Of a stretch of 64,000 bases of DNA, positions 28,257 to 37,137 are shown one piece after another. The translations under genes and the position numbers were made by a program. The stretch comes from Streptomyces dangxiongensis. Its GTDB lineage: Bacteria; Actinomycetota; Actinomycetes; Streptomycetales; Streptomycetaceae. Under the pieces are notes generated by a model. The model saw only the letters and a program-made list of their open reading frames with translations, searched no databases and was not told the DNA's origin. Within the stretch, counting starts at the first letter, position 1, and each line of letters begins with the position of its first letter. Location: positions 5,518,001-5,582,000 of the forward strand of contig NZ_CP033073.1 in the NCBI RefSeq assembly GCF_003675325.1. Direction: 5' to 3'.

Positions 28257-28308
28257 GATTAGCCCCCGTCGTAGTGTCGCGGGCAGTGCAGGCAGAAGGG
28301 GGCACGGA

Positions 28309-29727
28309 GTGACCGCTGAGGCCCGGGGAGCGGGTGCCGGTCCACAACCCGCTGCCGGTGGGGGTCCCTCCCGCTCGAGCACGGCCGGGAGCGGGGGAGA
28401 GCGACCGCTCGACATCGCGCTCCTCACCTACAAGGGGAACCCGTTCTGCGGCGGGCAGGGCGTCTACGTGCGGCACCTCTCGCGCGAGCTGGCCCGCCTC
28501 GGCCACCGGGTCGAGGTCATCGGATCGCAGCCCTACCCCGTCCTGGACGAGGGCTACCCGAACCTCACCCTCACCGAGCTGCCCAGCCTCGACCTCTACC
28601 GCCAGCCCGATCCCTTCCGCACCCCCGGACGGGACGAGTACCGGAACTGGATCGACGCCCTCGAAGTGGCGACCATGTGGACCGGCGGCTTCCCCGAGCC
28701 GCTGACCTTCTCGCTGCGCGCCCGCCGGCATCTGCGCGCCCGGCGCGGCGAGTTCGACATCGTGCACGACAACCAGACGCTGGGCTACGGCCTGCTGGGC
28801 GACATCGGCGCACCCCTGGTGACCACGATCCACCACCCCATAACCGTCGACCGGCAGCTTGAGCTGGACGCGGCCGGCACCTGGCAGCGCCGCTACTCGG
28901 TGCGCCGCTGGTACGCGTTCACCCGCATGCAGAAGCGGGTCGCCCGCCGCCTGTCCTCGGTCCTCACCGTCTCCGGCAGCTCCCGGCAGGAGATCGTGGA
29001 CCACCTCGGCGTCCGCGACGACCGCGTGCACGTGGTCCACATCGGCGCCGACACCGACCTGTTCGCGCCCGACCCCGCCGTGCCCGAGATCCCCGGACGC
29101 ATCGTCACCACCTCCAGCGCCGACGTACCCCTCAAGGGCCTGGTGTTCCTCGTGGAGGCGCTCGCCAAGCTGCGCACCGAGCACCCGGACGCCCATCTCG
29201 TCGTCGTCGGCAAGCGCCCGCAGGAGGGCCCGGTCGCCCAGGCCGTCGAGCGGTACGGCCTCCAGGGCGCCGTCGAGTTCGTCAAGGGCATCTCCGACAC
29301 CGAACTGGTCGACCTGATCCGCTCCGCCCAGGTCGCCTGCGTGCCCTCCCTGTACGAGGGGTTCTCGCTGCCCGCCGCCGAGGCCATGGCCACCGGCACC
29401 CCGCTGGTCGCCACCACCGGCGGCGCGATCCCCGAGGTCGCCGGCCGGGACGGCGAGACCTGCCTGGCCGTACCGCCCGGTGACGCGGGCGCCCTCGCCG
29501 CCGGTCTCGGCCGGCTGCTCGGCGACCCGGCGTTGCGGGCCCGGCTCGGCGCGGCCGGCCGCGAGCGGGTGCTCGAACGCTTCACCTGGGCCCGGGCCGC
29601 CGAGGGCACCGTGGCCCGCTACCGCGAGGCCATCGCCCGTTCCGGCGGCCCGCGCCCCGGGCCGCAGGACCCCGGCCGCCCCGCGGCCACCCCCGGCGTC
29701 TACACCGAAAGCAGGGCCACGTGCTGA
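28309..29727 (+). CDS. GT4-type glycosyltransferase
   Basis: A 472-residue GT-B protein with a Pro/Gly-rich first 33 residues. The N-terminal Rossmann domain begins DIALLTYKGNPFCGGQGVYVRHLSREL (family-typical GG-x-x-V-Y-x-x-x-L). The acceptor side has DIVHDNQTLGYG near residue 150 and TTIHHPITVDR. The donor domain has PLKGLVFLVEAL near residue 275 and PSLYEGFSLPAAEAMATGTP near residue 345, where EGFSLPAAE is the E-x7-E catalytic motif. The donor is a nucleotide sugar, probably GDP- or UDP-linked. GTG start; the 3' end overlaps the methyltransferase by seven bases. Confidence 0.88.
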   Translation: MTAEARGAGAGPQPAAGGGPSRSSTAGSGGERPLDIALLTYKGNPFCGGQGVYVRHLSRELARLGHRVEVIGSQPYPVLDEGYPNLTLTELPSLDLYRQPDPFRTPGRDEYRNWIDALEVATMWTGGFPEPLTFSLRARRHLRARRGEFDIVHDNQTLGYGLLGDIGAPLVTTIHHPITVDRQLELDAAGTWQRRYSVRRWYAFTRMQKRVARRLSSVLTVSGSSRQEIVDHLGVRDDRVHVVHIGADTDLFAPDPAVPEIPGRIVTTSSADVPLKGLVFLVEALAKLRTEHPDAHLVVVGKRPQEGPVAQAVERYGLQGAVEFVKGISDTELVDLIRSAQVACVPSLYEGFSLPAAEAMATGTPLVATTGGAIPEVAGRDGETCLAVPPGDAGALAAGLGRLLGDPALRARLGAAGRERVLERFTWARAAEGTVARYREAIARSGGPRPGPQDPGRPAATPGVYTESRATC

Positions 29728-30485
29728 CCGTCGACTTCTCCCGGTTCCCGATCGCCCCCGGCGACCGTGTCCTGGACCTCGGCTGCGGGGCCGGCCGGCA
29801 CGCCTTCGAGTGCTACCGGCGCGGCGCCCAGGTCGTGGCGCTGGACCAGAACGCCGAGGAGATCCGCGAGGTCGCCAAGTGGTTCGCGGCGATGCGGGAG
29901 GCCAGGGAGGCCCCCGAGGGTGCCACCGCCACCGCCATGGAGGGCGACGCCCTCGCCCTGCCCTTCCCCGACGACTCCTTCGACGTCGTCATCATCTCCG
30001 AGGTGATGGAGCACATCCCCGACGACAAGGGCGTGCTCGCCGAGATGGTCCGCGTGCTCAGGCCCGGCGGCCGGATCGCGGTCACCGTGCCCCGCTACGG
30101 CCCCGAGAAGGTCTGCTGGGCACTGTCCGACGCCTACCACGAGGTCGAGGGCGGCCACATCCGCATCTACCGGGCCGACGAACTGGTCACCAAGGTCCGC
30201 GAGGCCGGCCTGAAGCCGTACGGCAGCCATCACGCGCACGCGCTGCACTCGCCGTACTGGTGGCTGAAGTGCGCGTTCGGCGTGGACAACGACAAGGCGC
30301 TGCCGGTGCGGGCGTACCACAAGCTGCTGGTCTGGGACATCATGAAGAAGCCGCTCGCCACCCGCCTCGCCGAGCGGGCCCTGAACCCGCTCATCGGCAA
30401 GAGCTTCGTCGTCTACGCCACCAAGCCGCACCTGCCGCGGCCGGCCGACGCCGGGACCGGGACCTCCGAGGTGGCCGCCAAGTGA
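29721..30485 (+). CDS. Class I SAM-dependent methyltransferase
   Basis: A 254-residue protein with a Methyltransf_11 fold: RVLDLGCGAGRHAFECYRRG (motif I near residue 16), VVALDQN (acidic end of beta 2), LPFPDDSFDVVIISEVMEHI (motif II near residue 78) and RVLRPGGRIAVTVPRYGPE (motif III near residue 110). The remaining 120 residues form an acceptor-binding domain (HAHALHSPYWWLKCAFGVDN). It overlaps the glycosyltransferase by seven bases and the next gene by four, so the three are one coupled operon. It probably methylates the product made by its neighbours. Confidence 0.88.
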   Translation: MLTVDFSRFPIAPGDRVLDLGCGAGRHAFECYRRGAQVVALDQNAEEIREVAKWFAAMREAREAPEGATATAMEGDALALPFPDDSFDVVIISEVMEHIPDDKGVLAEMVRVLRPGGRIAVTVPRYGPEKVCWALSDAYHEVEGGHIRIYRADELVTKVREAGLKPYGSHHAHALHSPYWWLKCAFGVDNDKALPVRAYHKLLVWDIMKKPLATRLAERALNPLIGKSFVVYATKPHLPRPADAGTGTSEVAAK

Positions 30486-31552
30486 CCACCCCCCGGACAG
30501 AACACCTCGTCCTGCCCGGGGTCCTCACCGCCGAGCAGGCCGCCGCGACCGTCCGCGGCATCCTCGCCGTGCAGCGGGAGGACGGTGCGCTCCCGTGGTT
30601 CCGCGGGCACCACCTGGACCCGTGGGACCACACCGAGGCCGCCATGGCCCTGGACGCGGCCGGCGAGCACGAGGCCGCCGAGCGGGCCTACGACTGGCTC
30701 GCCCGGCACCAGAACGAGGACGGCTCCTGGTACGCCGCCTACGCCGACGGCGCCCACGACGACGTCACCGACCGGGCCCGCGAGTCCAACTTCGTCGCCT
30801 ACATAGCCGTCGGCGTCTGGCACCACTACCTGTCCACGGGCGACGACATGTTCCTGGACCGGATGTGGCCGACCGTCTACGCGGCCATGGAATGGGTGCT
30901 GCGGCTGCAGCAGCCCGGCGGTGAGATCGGCTGGCGCCGCGACGACGACGGCACGCCCGCGACGGACGCCCTGCTCACCGGCAGCTCCTCCGTCCACCAC
31001 GCCCTGCGGTGCGCGCTCGCCATCGCCGAGGAGCGCGAAGAGCCGCAGCCCGACTGGGAGTTGGCCGTCGGCGCGCTGCGGCACGCGATATCCCGGCACC
31101 CCGAGCGCTTCCTGGACAAGAACCGCTACTCGATGGACTGGTACTACCCGGTCCTGGGCGGCGCGCTGACGGACGAGGCGGCCAAGGCGCGCATCGAGGA
31201 ATCCTGGGACCGGTTCGTCGTCCCCGGCCTCGGCGTGCGCTGTGTGCTCCCCAACCCCTGGGTGACCGGCGGCGAGTCCAGCGAACTCGCCCTGGCCCTG
31301 TGGGCGGTGGGGGAGTCGGACCGCGCCCTGGAGATCCTGCAGTCGATCCAGCACCTGCGGGACCCGGACAGCGGCCTGTACTGGACGGGTTACGTCTTCG
31401 ACGACGACGCCGTCTGGCCGCGCGAGCTGACCACCTGGACGGCGGGCTCCCTGCTGCTGGCCGTCGCCGCGCTGGGCGGCCACGAGGCCACCTGCGCGGT
31501 CTTCGGCGGACAGTACCTGCCGGCCGGCCTGACGCCGGACTGCTGCGACTGA
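30482..31552 (+). CDS. Six-hairpin (prenyltransferase-like) alpha-barrel protein
   Basis: A 356-residue cytosolic protein, GTG start overlapping the previous stop. It has repeats of the alpha/alpha-barrel type: AATVRGILAVQREDGALPWF near residue 20, AYDWLARHQNEDGSWYAAY near residue 62 and MEWVLRLQQPGGEIGWRRDD near residue 140. A later WYYPVLGGALTDEAAKARI and WTGYVFDDDAVWPRELTTWT resemble glycosidase-like barrels. It lacks the DxDD motif of squalene cyclases. It could act as a glycosidase or a terpenoid-handling enzyme. Its operon partners, GT4 and methyltransferase, suggest work on a glycosylated lipid. Confidence 0.7.
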   Translation: MTTPRTEHLVLPGVLTAEQAAATVRGILAVQREDGALPWFRGHHLDPWDHTEAAMALDAAGEHEAAERAYDWLARHQNEDGSWYAAYADGAHDDVTDRARESNFVAYIAVGVWHHYLSTGDDMFLDRMWPTVYAAMEWVLRLQQPGGEIGWRRDDDGTPATDALLTGSSSVHHALRCALAIAEEREEPQPDWELAVGALRHAISRHPERFLDKNRYSMDWYYPVLGGALTDEAAKARIEESWDRFVVPGLGVRCVLPNPWVTGGESSELALALWAVGESDRALEILQSIQHLRDPDSGLYWTGYVFDDDAVWPRELTTWTAGSLLLAVAALGGHEATCAVFGGQYLPAGLTPDCCD

Positions 31553-31560
31553 CGCCCGTC

Positions 31561-31597
31561 GCCCACGCACCGCCCCCGCCGGGGGAGGTGCGTGGGC
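31561..31597 (+). terminator. Terminator of the KstR-linked operon
   Basis: GCCCACGCACC (31561-31571) pairs perfectly with GGTGCGTGGGC (31587-31597). It lies between the convergent genes ending at 31552 and 31611 and can serve both. Confidence 0.8.
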
Positions 31598-31610
31598 CGT
31601 GGGGACGGGG

Positions 31611-31904
31611 TCAGTGCCGGCTCATGCGGTTGGCGATGGCGTGGCCCACGAAGAGGTAGACGACCGCGGCCAGACCGTACCCGGCGACCACCCGGGCCCA
31701 CGCCTCGTCGAAGGTGAACAGGTCGTGCGACCAGCCTGCCAGCCAGGAGGCCGCGTCATGGACGAACTGCACCAGGCTGTTGGCCCGGTTCGCGTCCAAC
31801 AGGTACATCAGGATCCACAGGCCGAGGATGAAGGCCATGACGTCGGCGACGATCGCGATGACCGTCCCGGCCTGATTCGCACCGTTGCGATATCTAGGGG
31901 ACAT
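31611..31904 (-). CDS. Small two-helix membrane protein, unknown function
   Basis: A 97-residue protein with two predicted helices: AGTVIAIVADVMAFILGLWILMYLL (about 12-36) and VVAGYGLAAVVYLFVGHAIA (about 68-90). The loop between is aromatic and charged (DAASWLAGWSHDLFTFDEAW). Start ATG at 31904, conserved-looking MSPRYRNGANQ. It is divergent from the lipoprotein at 32031 and converges with the operon ending at 31552. I recognise a generic actinobacterial membrane protein but no named function. Confidence 0.7.
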   Translation of the reverse strand: MSPRYRNGANQAGTVIAIVADVMAFILGLWILMYLLDANRANSLVQFVHDAASWLAGWSHDLFTFDEAWARVVAGYGLAAVVYLFVGHAIANRMSRH

Positions 31905-32030
31905 GCCTTGCGGATTGCCGGGCGGCGGGCGGTGAAACCCGGACGGCGTCCCCGGGTGGCGCGGCCGGGCTTCCCGGGGGAGGCTGCCGGAGGAAGCCAA
32001 CCGCTCGGGGAGACACGTCCGGAGGATCTC

Positions 32031-32606
32031 GTGCCCGTACCGATGCGGCGCCTCGCCGTGGCGCTCACCCTGTGCTGCGCCCTGCTCGCCGGTTCCACCG
32101 CCTGTGGAAGCGACGGGAAGAGCACGACGAAGAACAGCGCGGCGACCCAGGCCGTTCCCGCCGCGGACAGTCCCACCCCCAGCCCCAGCACGTCCGCGGA
32201 GAAGCGCAAGTTCGCCAAGACGCGGTTCGTGGTGGACGCGGGCCTCGCCGCCGGCGCCACCTACCAGTGGATCGTGAAGCCCTGGAAGGCCGGCAAGTTC
32301 AAGAAGGGCGCCCACGGCCGCAAGCTGGCCCTGGTGAAGGCCGGTGTCGCCGGCCTCTTCGCCTACAACCGGCTCAAGGCGGCCAAGAAGAACGCCCAGG
32401 CGGACCCGCTGCTGTCCAAGGCCCTCGCACCCCTGGCCACCGGCATCGAATCCCTGAAGAACCTGCCGTCCAAGCTCCGCAAGGGCGACGAGGGAGCGGC
32501 CGGCTCCTTCGACGACATCATCAACAAGGTCAAGGACGCGGGCAAGAGCGCCGGCGCCCCGGTGGAGAACAAGGTGCCCTCGGCCTCCCAGCTCTCCCAG
32601 GGCTAG
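32031..32606 (+). CDS. Putative lipoprotein, unknown function
   Basis: A 191-residue protein. GTG at 32031 follows a strong GGAGGATCTC site. The N-terminus is a lipoprotein signal (MRRLAVALTLCCALLAGSTAC, lipidated Cys near residue 25). A Ser/Thr/Pro linker leads to a basic helical domain (AAGATYQWIVKPWKAGKFKKG near residue 75; LKAAKKNAQADPLLSKALAPL near residue 122). It is probably exported and anchored to the outer face of the membrane. No enzymatic motif is visible. A terminator follows at 32660. Confidence 0.7.
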   Translation: MPVPMRRLAVALTLCCALLAGSTACGSDGKSTTKNSAATQAVPAADSPTPSPSTSAEKRKFAKTRFVVDAGLAAGATYQWIVKPWKAGKFKKGAHGRKLALVKAGVAGLFAYNRLKAAKKNAQADPLLSKALAPLATGIESLKNLPSKLRKGDEGAAGSFDDIINKVKDAGKSAGAPVENKVPSASQLSQG

Positions 32607-32659
32607 CACGGGCGTATCTGACGCTCCGGCACATCTGCTACGAGGAGCGGCCGTACGAC

Positions 32660-32693
32660 AACGGCCCCCCGCCACAAAGGGCGAGGGGCCGTG
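32660..32693. terminator. Bidirectional terminator hairpin
   Basis: ACGGCCCC (32661-32668) and GGGGCCGT (32685-32692) form a GC-rich stem between two convergent genes, the lipoprotein ending at 32606 and the DUF5336 gene ending at 32712. Confidence 0.7.
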
Positions 32694-32711
32694 CGGTACG
32701 GGGTGCACGGC

Positions 32712-33518
32712 TCAGCCGCGCTGGATGCCCGAACTGTCCTGGAGCACACCACGACGACCGTCCTGGGTCTGCGCGACCAGCGCGGCACCGCGCTGCTCGA
32801 CGGCCAGATACCAGGTACCCGGCGCCAGTTCGGCGATCTGGTTCGGCGAACCGTCCTCCGCGAACAGCGGACGGGCCACCGGCACGGCGAACCAGAACGG
32901 GGAGAAGTCCCCGGCCGGCGGCTGCGGCGCCGCAGCGCCCTGCGGGGCCGGCGGCTGCTGCTGCCCGAACGGCTGGCCCGGCTGCGGCTGGGCGCCGTAC
33001 GGCTGCTGCGGCTGGGCACCCGGGTAGCCGTAACCGCCGGGCGGCTGGGCGCCGTAGGGCTGCGGGGCGGCCGGCTTGGGAACCGGGACCAGGGCGGCCT
33101 GGAGGGCGGGCACCAGAGGAGTGGCGATGGCGCCCGCGGCCAGCAGCAGAGCGGCGATGAGCCCCAGGACCAGGCCGGCGCCGGCGCCGACGTCGAACCG
33201 GTCGAAGTCGTCGAAGGCGCCCAACGGGTCGAGGATCGACCAGAACGCCGTCCAGGCGGCGAACACCGCCAGGGCGACGCCCACCTGGCCGAGGTCGAGG
33301 CCGACGACCTTGCGCGGCTTCGGCAGCGCGCGGGCGACGACGATCAGGACCGCGCCGATGATGCCGCCGACGTACATGCTCATCACGAGGCCCAGGTTGT
33401 CCCAGGCGTTGGTGCTGTCGCTGCCGGTGTCGAACGTGTCGAGAAACGACGCGATGAACAGCACCACCGCTGCTCCGATCACCACGCCGTCGCCTCTAGT
33501 GAGGGAGCGGATATTCAC
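32712..33518 (-). CDS. DUF5336 family membrane protein
   Basis: A 268-residue protein, GTG start at 33518 after AAGGACC. Residues 10-150 form four or five helices (VVIGAAVVLFIASFLDTFD; VMSMYVGGIIGAVLIVVARAL; LGQVGVALAVFAAWTAFWSIL; GLVLGLIAALLLAAGAIATPL). A Pro/Gln/Gly-rich linker (about 150-200, PYGAQPQPGQPFG) leads to a C-terminal segment with SPFWFAVPVARPLF and PGTWYLAVEQRGAALVAQT. The arrangement matches the mycobacterial '34 kDa antigen-like' DUF5336 proteins. The role is unknown. Confidence 0.75.
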   Translation of the reverse strand: MNIRSLTRGDGVVIGAAVVLFIASFLDTFDTGSDSTNAWDNLGLVMSMYVGGIIGAVLIVVARALPKPRKVVGLDLGQVGVALAVFAAWTAFWSILDPLGAFDDFDRFDVGAGAGLVLGLIAALLLAAGAIATPLVPALQAALVPVPKPAAPQPYGAQPPGGYGYPGAQPQQPYGAQPQPGQPFGQQQPPAPQGAAAPQPPAGDFSPFWFAVPVARPLFAEDGSPNQIAELAPGTWYLAVEQRGAALVAQTQDGRRGVLQDSSGIQRG

Positions 33519-33601
33519 TTCAGGTCCTTCGTAGGTCGTCTCGTCGTCGGTAGACACTATCGCCCACAAGATCCGGCCGTACGGCCGGATCCGCCCGCCG
33601 G

Positions 33602-34537
33602 TCACGACTGACGCAGGAACCCCACGATTCCCTCGGAGATCCCCCGCGCCGCCTTCTGCCGCCAGGCGCCGCTGGTCAGCAGTGCCGCGTCCTTGCTATC
33701 GCGCATGTTGCCGCACTCGAGGAACACCTTGGGAACCGTTGACAGATTGAGACCGCCCAGGTCCGTCCGCGTGACCAGACCGGTGCCTTCACCGAGGTAG
33801 TTGGACGGCGGCTCGCCCGTCGCCCGCAGGAAACCGCCCGCGATGCGCGTCCCCAGGTCGTGGGAGGGGCCGACGATGGCACGGGTGTCGGCCGCACCCG
33901 CGTGCACGGACCCGGGCAGGATGACGTGGAAGCCCCGGTTCCCGGGTGCGGAGCCGTCGGCGTGCAGGGAGACGGCCGCGTCCGCGCGCGCGGTGTTCCC
34001 GATCCGGGCCCGCTCGTCCACGCACGGCCCCCAGGCCGGACGGTCCTGATCGTGCGTCAGCTTCACGGTGGCGCCCTGCCGTTCCAGCAGCACCCGCAGC
34101 CGGTGCGCCAGGTCCAGGGTGAACCGGGCCTCCGCATAACCGTCGTCAGTGGACGTGCCGGTGGTGTCGCACTCCTTGCGATGGGTGCCGATGTCCACCG
34201 CGCGGCCGATCTCGGCCGTGTGCCGGAAGTTGCCCGGGTTGTGTCCCGGGTCGATGACGACGACCTTCCCCTTGAGCGGGGCGGCGCCGTCCGGTGTGCC
34301 GCCGGTGCCGGGCGGGGCGGTCAGGGCCGACGGGGAGGAGGACACCGCGGAGCGGCGCGGGGCCGACGCGGGGGAGGCCGTACCGGAGTGGCCGCCCGGA
34401 CCGCCGCCGCCCACCGCCTCGTACACCACCCAGCCGAGCAGCGCACCGGGCACCAGTGCGGCGAGCGCCACGGTCAGTGGGCCGCGCCGGGGCCGGCGGG
34501 GCTGCGGGGGATCGAGGTCCGGGCCTGCGTACGACAC
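33602..34537 (-). CDS. N-acetylmuramoyl-L-alanine amidase (Amidase_3)
   Basis: A 311-residue protein with an uncleaved N-terminal anchor (LTVALAALVPGALLGWVVYEAV, about 20-42) and a Ser/Pro linker. The zinc amidase domain runs from residue 90 to the end: VVVIDPGHNPGNF (first His), EARFTLDLAHRLRVLLERQG (catalytic-domain Glu), AAVSLHADGS (second His) and KVFLECGNMRDSKDA (catalytic Glu near residue 275). It cleaves the amide between muramic acid and the stem peptide, outside the membrane. The family's usual GTxxY is replaced by GFHVILPG, a normal actinobacterial variant. It is followed leftward by the DUF5336 gene. Confidence 0.88.
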   Translation of the reverse strand: MSYAGPDLDPPQPRRPRRGPLTVALAALVPGALLGWVVYEAVGGGGPGGHSGTASPASAPRRSAVSSSPSALTAPPGTGGTPDGAAPLKGKVVVIDPGHNPGNFRHTAEIGRAVDIGTHRKECDTTGTSTDDGYAEARFTLDLAHRLRVLLERQGATVKLTHDQDRPAWGPCVDERARIGNTARADAAVSLHADGSAPGNRGFHVILPGSVHAGAADTRAIVGPSHDLGTRIAGGFLRATGEPPSNYLGEGTGLVTRTDLGGLNLSTVPKVFLECGNMRDSKDAALLTSGAWRQKAARGISEGIVGFLRQS

Positions 34538-34559
34538 GTCTGCGACTCTAACCGGGGGC

Positions 34560-35210
34560 TCAGGTTCCCGCGCCCGTTCGCCGCAGGACCCGGAGCGAGC
34601 CGGTCACCGACACCTCCGTGAACGCCCCCGATCCCAGCGCCCGCAGATACACCCGGTACGGCGCCTGGCCGGTGAACTCGTCCTCGGGGTCCGGGAAGAC
34701 GTCGTGGATGACGAGCAGCCCGCCCTCGGCCACGTGCGGCGCCCAGCCCTCGTAGTCGGCCGTGGCGTGCTCGTCGGTGTGGCCGCCGTCGACGAAGACC
34801 AGCCCGAGCGGGGAGTTCCAGATCCGCGCGATCTGCGGGGAGCGGCCGACAAGGGCGATCACGTGCTTCTCCAGGCCCGCCCGGAACAGCGTGCGCCGGA
34901 AGGCGGGGAGCGTGTCCATCAGGCCGACCTCGGGGTCCACCGTCTCCGGGTCGTGATAGTCCCAGCCGGGCTGCTGCTCCTCACTGCCCCGGTGGTGGTC
35001 GACGGTCAGCGCACCGACGCCGGCCGCGCGGGCCGCGTCGGCCAGCAGAACGGTGGAGCGCCCGCAGTACGTGCCGACCTCCAGCAGCGGCAGCCCCAGC
35101 CGCCCCGCCTCCACCGCCGCCGCGTACAGCGCCAGCCCCTCGTCCACGGGCATGAACCCCTTGGCCCCCTCGAACGCGGCCAGAATCTCGGGACGGGGCA
35201 CAGCGGCCAT
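34560..35210 (-). CDS. Class I SAM-dependent methyltransferase
   Basis: A 216-residue protein of the Methyltransf_24 type: LGLPLLEVGTYCGRSTVLLADAA (motif I near residue 40), ALTVDHHRGSEEQQPGWDYHD, and LGLVFVDGGHTDEHATADYEGW (motif with Asp-His near residue 135). HVAEGGLLVIHDVFPDPED follows. GAGAGG before the ATG at 35210 supports that start over in-frame upstream ATGs. These enzymes often act on sugars or small natural products; the substrate here is unknown. It lies 22 bases before the amidase start region on the same strand, so co-transcription is possible. Confidence 0.85.
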   Translation of the reverse strand: MAAVPRPEILAAFEGAKGFMPVDEGLALYAAAVEAGRLGLPLLEVGTYCGRSTVLLADAARAAGVGALTVDHHRGSEEQQPGWDYHDPETVDPEVGLMDTLPAFRRTLFRAGLEKHVIALVGRSPQIARIWNSPLGLVFVDGGHTDEHATADYEGWAPHVAEGGLLVIHDVFPDPEDEFTGQAPYRVYLRALGSGAFTEVSVTGSLRVLRRTGAGT

Positions 35211-35394
35211 GCTCAACCTCTCACTGACGCAACGATCCACCCCCATGCTCCCCCACCCCACCCACCGACTCGACAGGGGGTGGGGACAACTCCCGAAGGT
35301 CCGCGAGGAACGGCGCGCCCGGCCACATCCCGGCCGCAGCCGCCGAACGACATCAGCACGCCCCCCGGTGGAGCACCCGCCCCCCAGCGGAGCG

Positions 35395-37137
35395 CTACGC
35401 GCTGACCGAAGCCCCCGGCAACGCAAGGTCCAGGTCGACGGCCCGCTCCTCACCGGAATGGGTCGCCGACGACGCCAGCGGCCCATGGCCGGAGGCCTTC
35501 GCGGCGAGTACGTACGCGCCCTGCGAAGGCACCGCGAGGGTGTACGAGCCGTCCTCCGCGGAGACCGTGGCCCCGGCCTGCCGGCCGCGGCGGTCGATCA
35601 GGGTGACCGTGGCCCGGGCCACCGGCGTGCCGCCGGCGTCCAGCACCCGTCCCCTGAAGCCCCGCAGCACATCCTCGGCGTGCTCCAGGTTCGTGTCCTC
35701 CTCGCTGCTCGCGCGCAGCCGGGTGTGCTGGGCCGGCCGAGAGGCCTTCGGCAGGCAGAGGGCGAGCAGCAGCCCCACCGCGACGGCGGCCGTGGCGATC
35801 AGGAACGAGACCCGGAAGCCGTGCATGGTCGGGACGGCGACGCCGCCCACGTTGTTCGCCGTGTTGGCCAGCACCATGCCGATGACGGCGCTGGAGACCG
35901 ACGTACCGATGGACCGCATGAGGGTGTTGAGGCCGTTGGCCGCGCCGGTCTCCGAGGCGGGGACCGCGCCGACGATCAGCGCGGGCAGCGAGGAGTAGGC
36001 GAGGCCGATGCCCGCGCCGAGGACCACGGAGGTGATGACCGTCTGCCAGGCCGCGTCCATCAGGCCGAGGCCGCCGCCGTAGCCGACGGCGATGATCAGC
36101 ATGCCGAGGATGAGGGTGACCTTGGGGCCGTAGCGGGCGGACAGGCGGGCGTAGACCGGTGCCGTGAACATCATCGTCAGGCCCAGCGGGGCCACGCACA
36201 GGCCCGCGACGACCATGGACCGGCCGAGACCGTAGCCGGTCGCGGCGGGTAGCTGGAGCAGTTGGGGCAGGACCAGCGAGACGACGTAGAAGCTGACGCC
36301 GACCATGATCGAGGCGAGGTTGGTGAGCAGTACCTCGCGGCGGGCGGTGGTGCGCAGGTCGACCAGGGGTGCCTGGATGCGCAGCTCGTACACGCCCCAC
36401 AGCAGGAGGACGGCGACGGCCGCGGCGAACAGGCCGAGCGTCGTGCCGGAGGACCAGCCCCAGTCGCTGCCCTTGGTGATCGGGAGCAGCAGGAGGACCA
36501 GGCCGACGGACAGGCCTGCCGCACCGAGCACGTCGAACGTGCCGCGGGCGCGCATGGGGGACTCGGGGACGACGACCAGGGTGAGGGCGATGGCGAGCAC
36601 GCCGAGCCCGGCGGCGCCGTAGAACAGGGCGTGCCAGTCGGAGTGCTGTGCGACCAGGGCCGCGGCGGGCAGGGCGAGGCCACCGCCGACGCCGATGGAG
36701 GAACTCATGAGCGCCATGGCCGAGCCGAGCTTCTCGCGCGGCAGCATGTCGCGCATCAGGCCGATGCCGAGCGGTATCGCGCCCATGGCGAAGCCCTGGA
36801 GGGTGCGGCCGACGATCATGGTGATCAGGTCGCTGGTGAGCGCGCTGACCAGGGCGCCGACCACCATCACGGAGAGGCTGAACACCAGCATGCGCCGCTT
36901 GCCGTACAGGTCGCCGAGCCGGCCCATGATCGGGGTGGCGACGGCGCCTGACAGGAGCGTCGAGGTGAGCACCCAGGTGGCGTCGGTGGGGGCGGTGTCC
37001 AGCAGCTCCGGCAGATCCTTGATGACCGGCACGAGCAGGGTCTGCATCACCGCGACCACGATGCCCGCGAAGGCGAGCACGGGGACCACGGCCCCGCTCG
37101 CTCTCCGGGTGGGCTGGTCGGTCGTCGTGTCTGGCAT
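35395..37137 (-). CDS. MFS transporter fused to a carboxypeptidase-regulatory-like domain
   Basis: A 580-residue protein. Residues 15-470 are a 14-helix MFS exporter: TDATWVLTSTLLSGAVATPIMG, loop motif GRLGDLYGKRRML near residue 75, and GRTLQGFAMGAIPLGIGLMRD near residue 112. Residues about 495-575 form a beta-sandwich of the CarboxypepD_reg type (FRGRVLDAGGTPVARATVTL, GATVSAEDGSYTLAVPSQGAYVL). Such domains bind or shield sugars or proteins and usually sit outside the cell; here the tail follows the last helix and is probably cytoplasmic. The start is ATG at 37137. It is divergent from the arabinofuranosidase gene. Confidence 0.85.
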   Translation of the reverse strand: MPDTTTDQPTRRASGAVVPVLAFAGIVVAVMQTLLVPVIKDLPELLDTAPTDATWVLTSTLLSGAVATPIMGRLGDLYGKRRMLVFSLSVMVVGALVSALTSDLITMIVGRTLQGFAMGAIPLGIGLMRDMLPREKLGSAMALMSSSIGVGGGLALPAAALVAQHSDWHALFYGAAGLGVLAIALTLVVVPESPMRARGTFDVLGAAGLSVGLVLLLLPITKGSDWGWSSGTTLGLFAAAVAVLLLWGVYELRIQAPLVDLRTTARREVLLTNLASIMVGVSFYVVSLVLPQLLQLPAATGYGLGRSMVVAGLCVAPLGLTMMFTAPVYARLSARYGPKVTLILGMLIIAVGYGGGLGLMDAAWQTVITSVVLGAGIGLAYSSLPALIVGAVPASETGAANGLNTLMRSIGTSVSSAVIGMVLANTANNVGGVAVPTMHGFRVSFLIATAAVAVGLLLALCLPKASRPAQHTRLRASSEEDTNLEHAEDVLRGFRGRVLDAGGTPVARATVTLIDRRGRQAGATVSAEDGSYTLAVPSQGAYVLAAKASGHGPLASSATHSGEERAVDLDLALPGASVSA

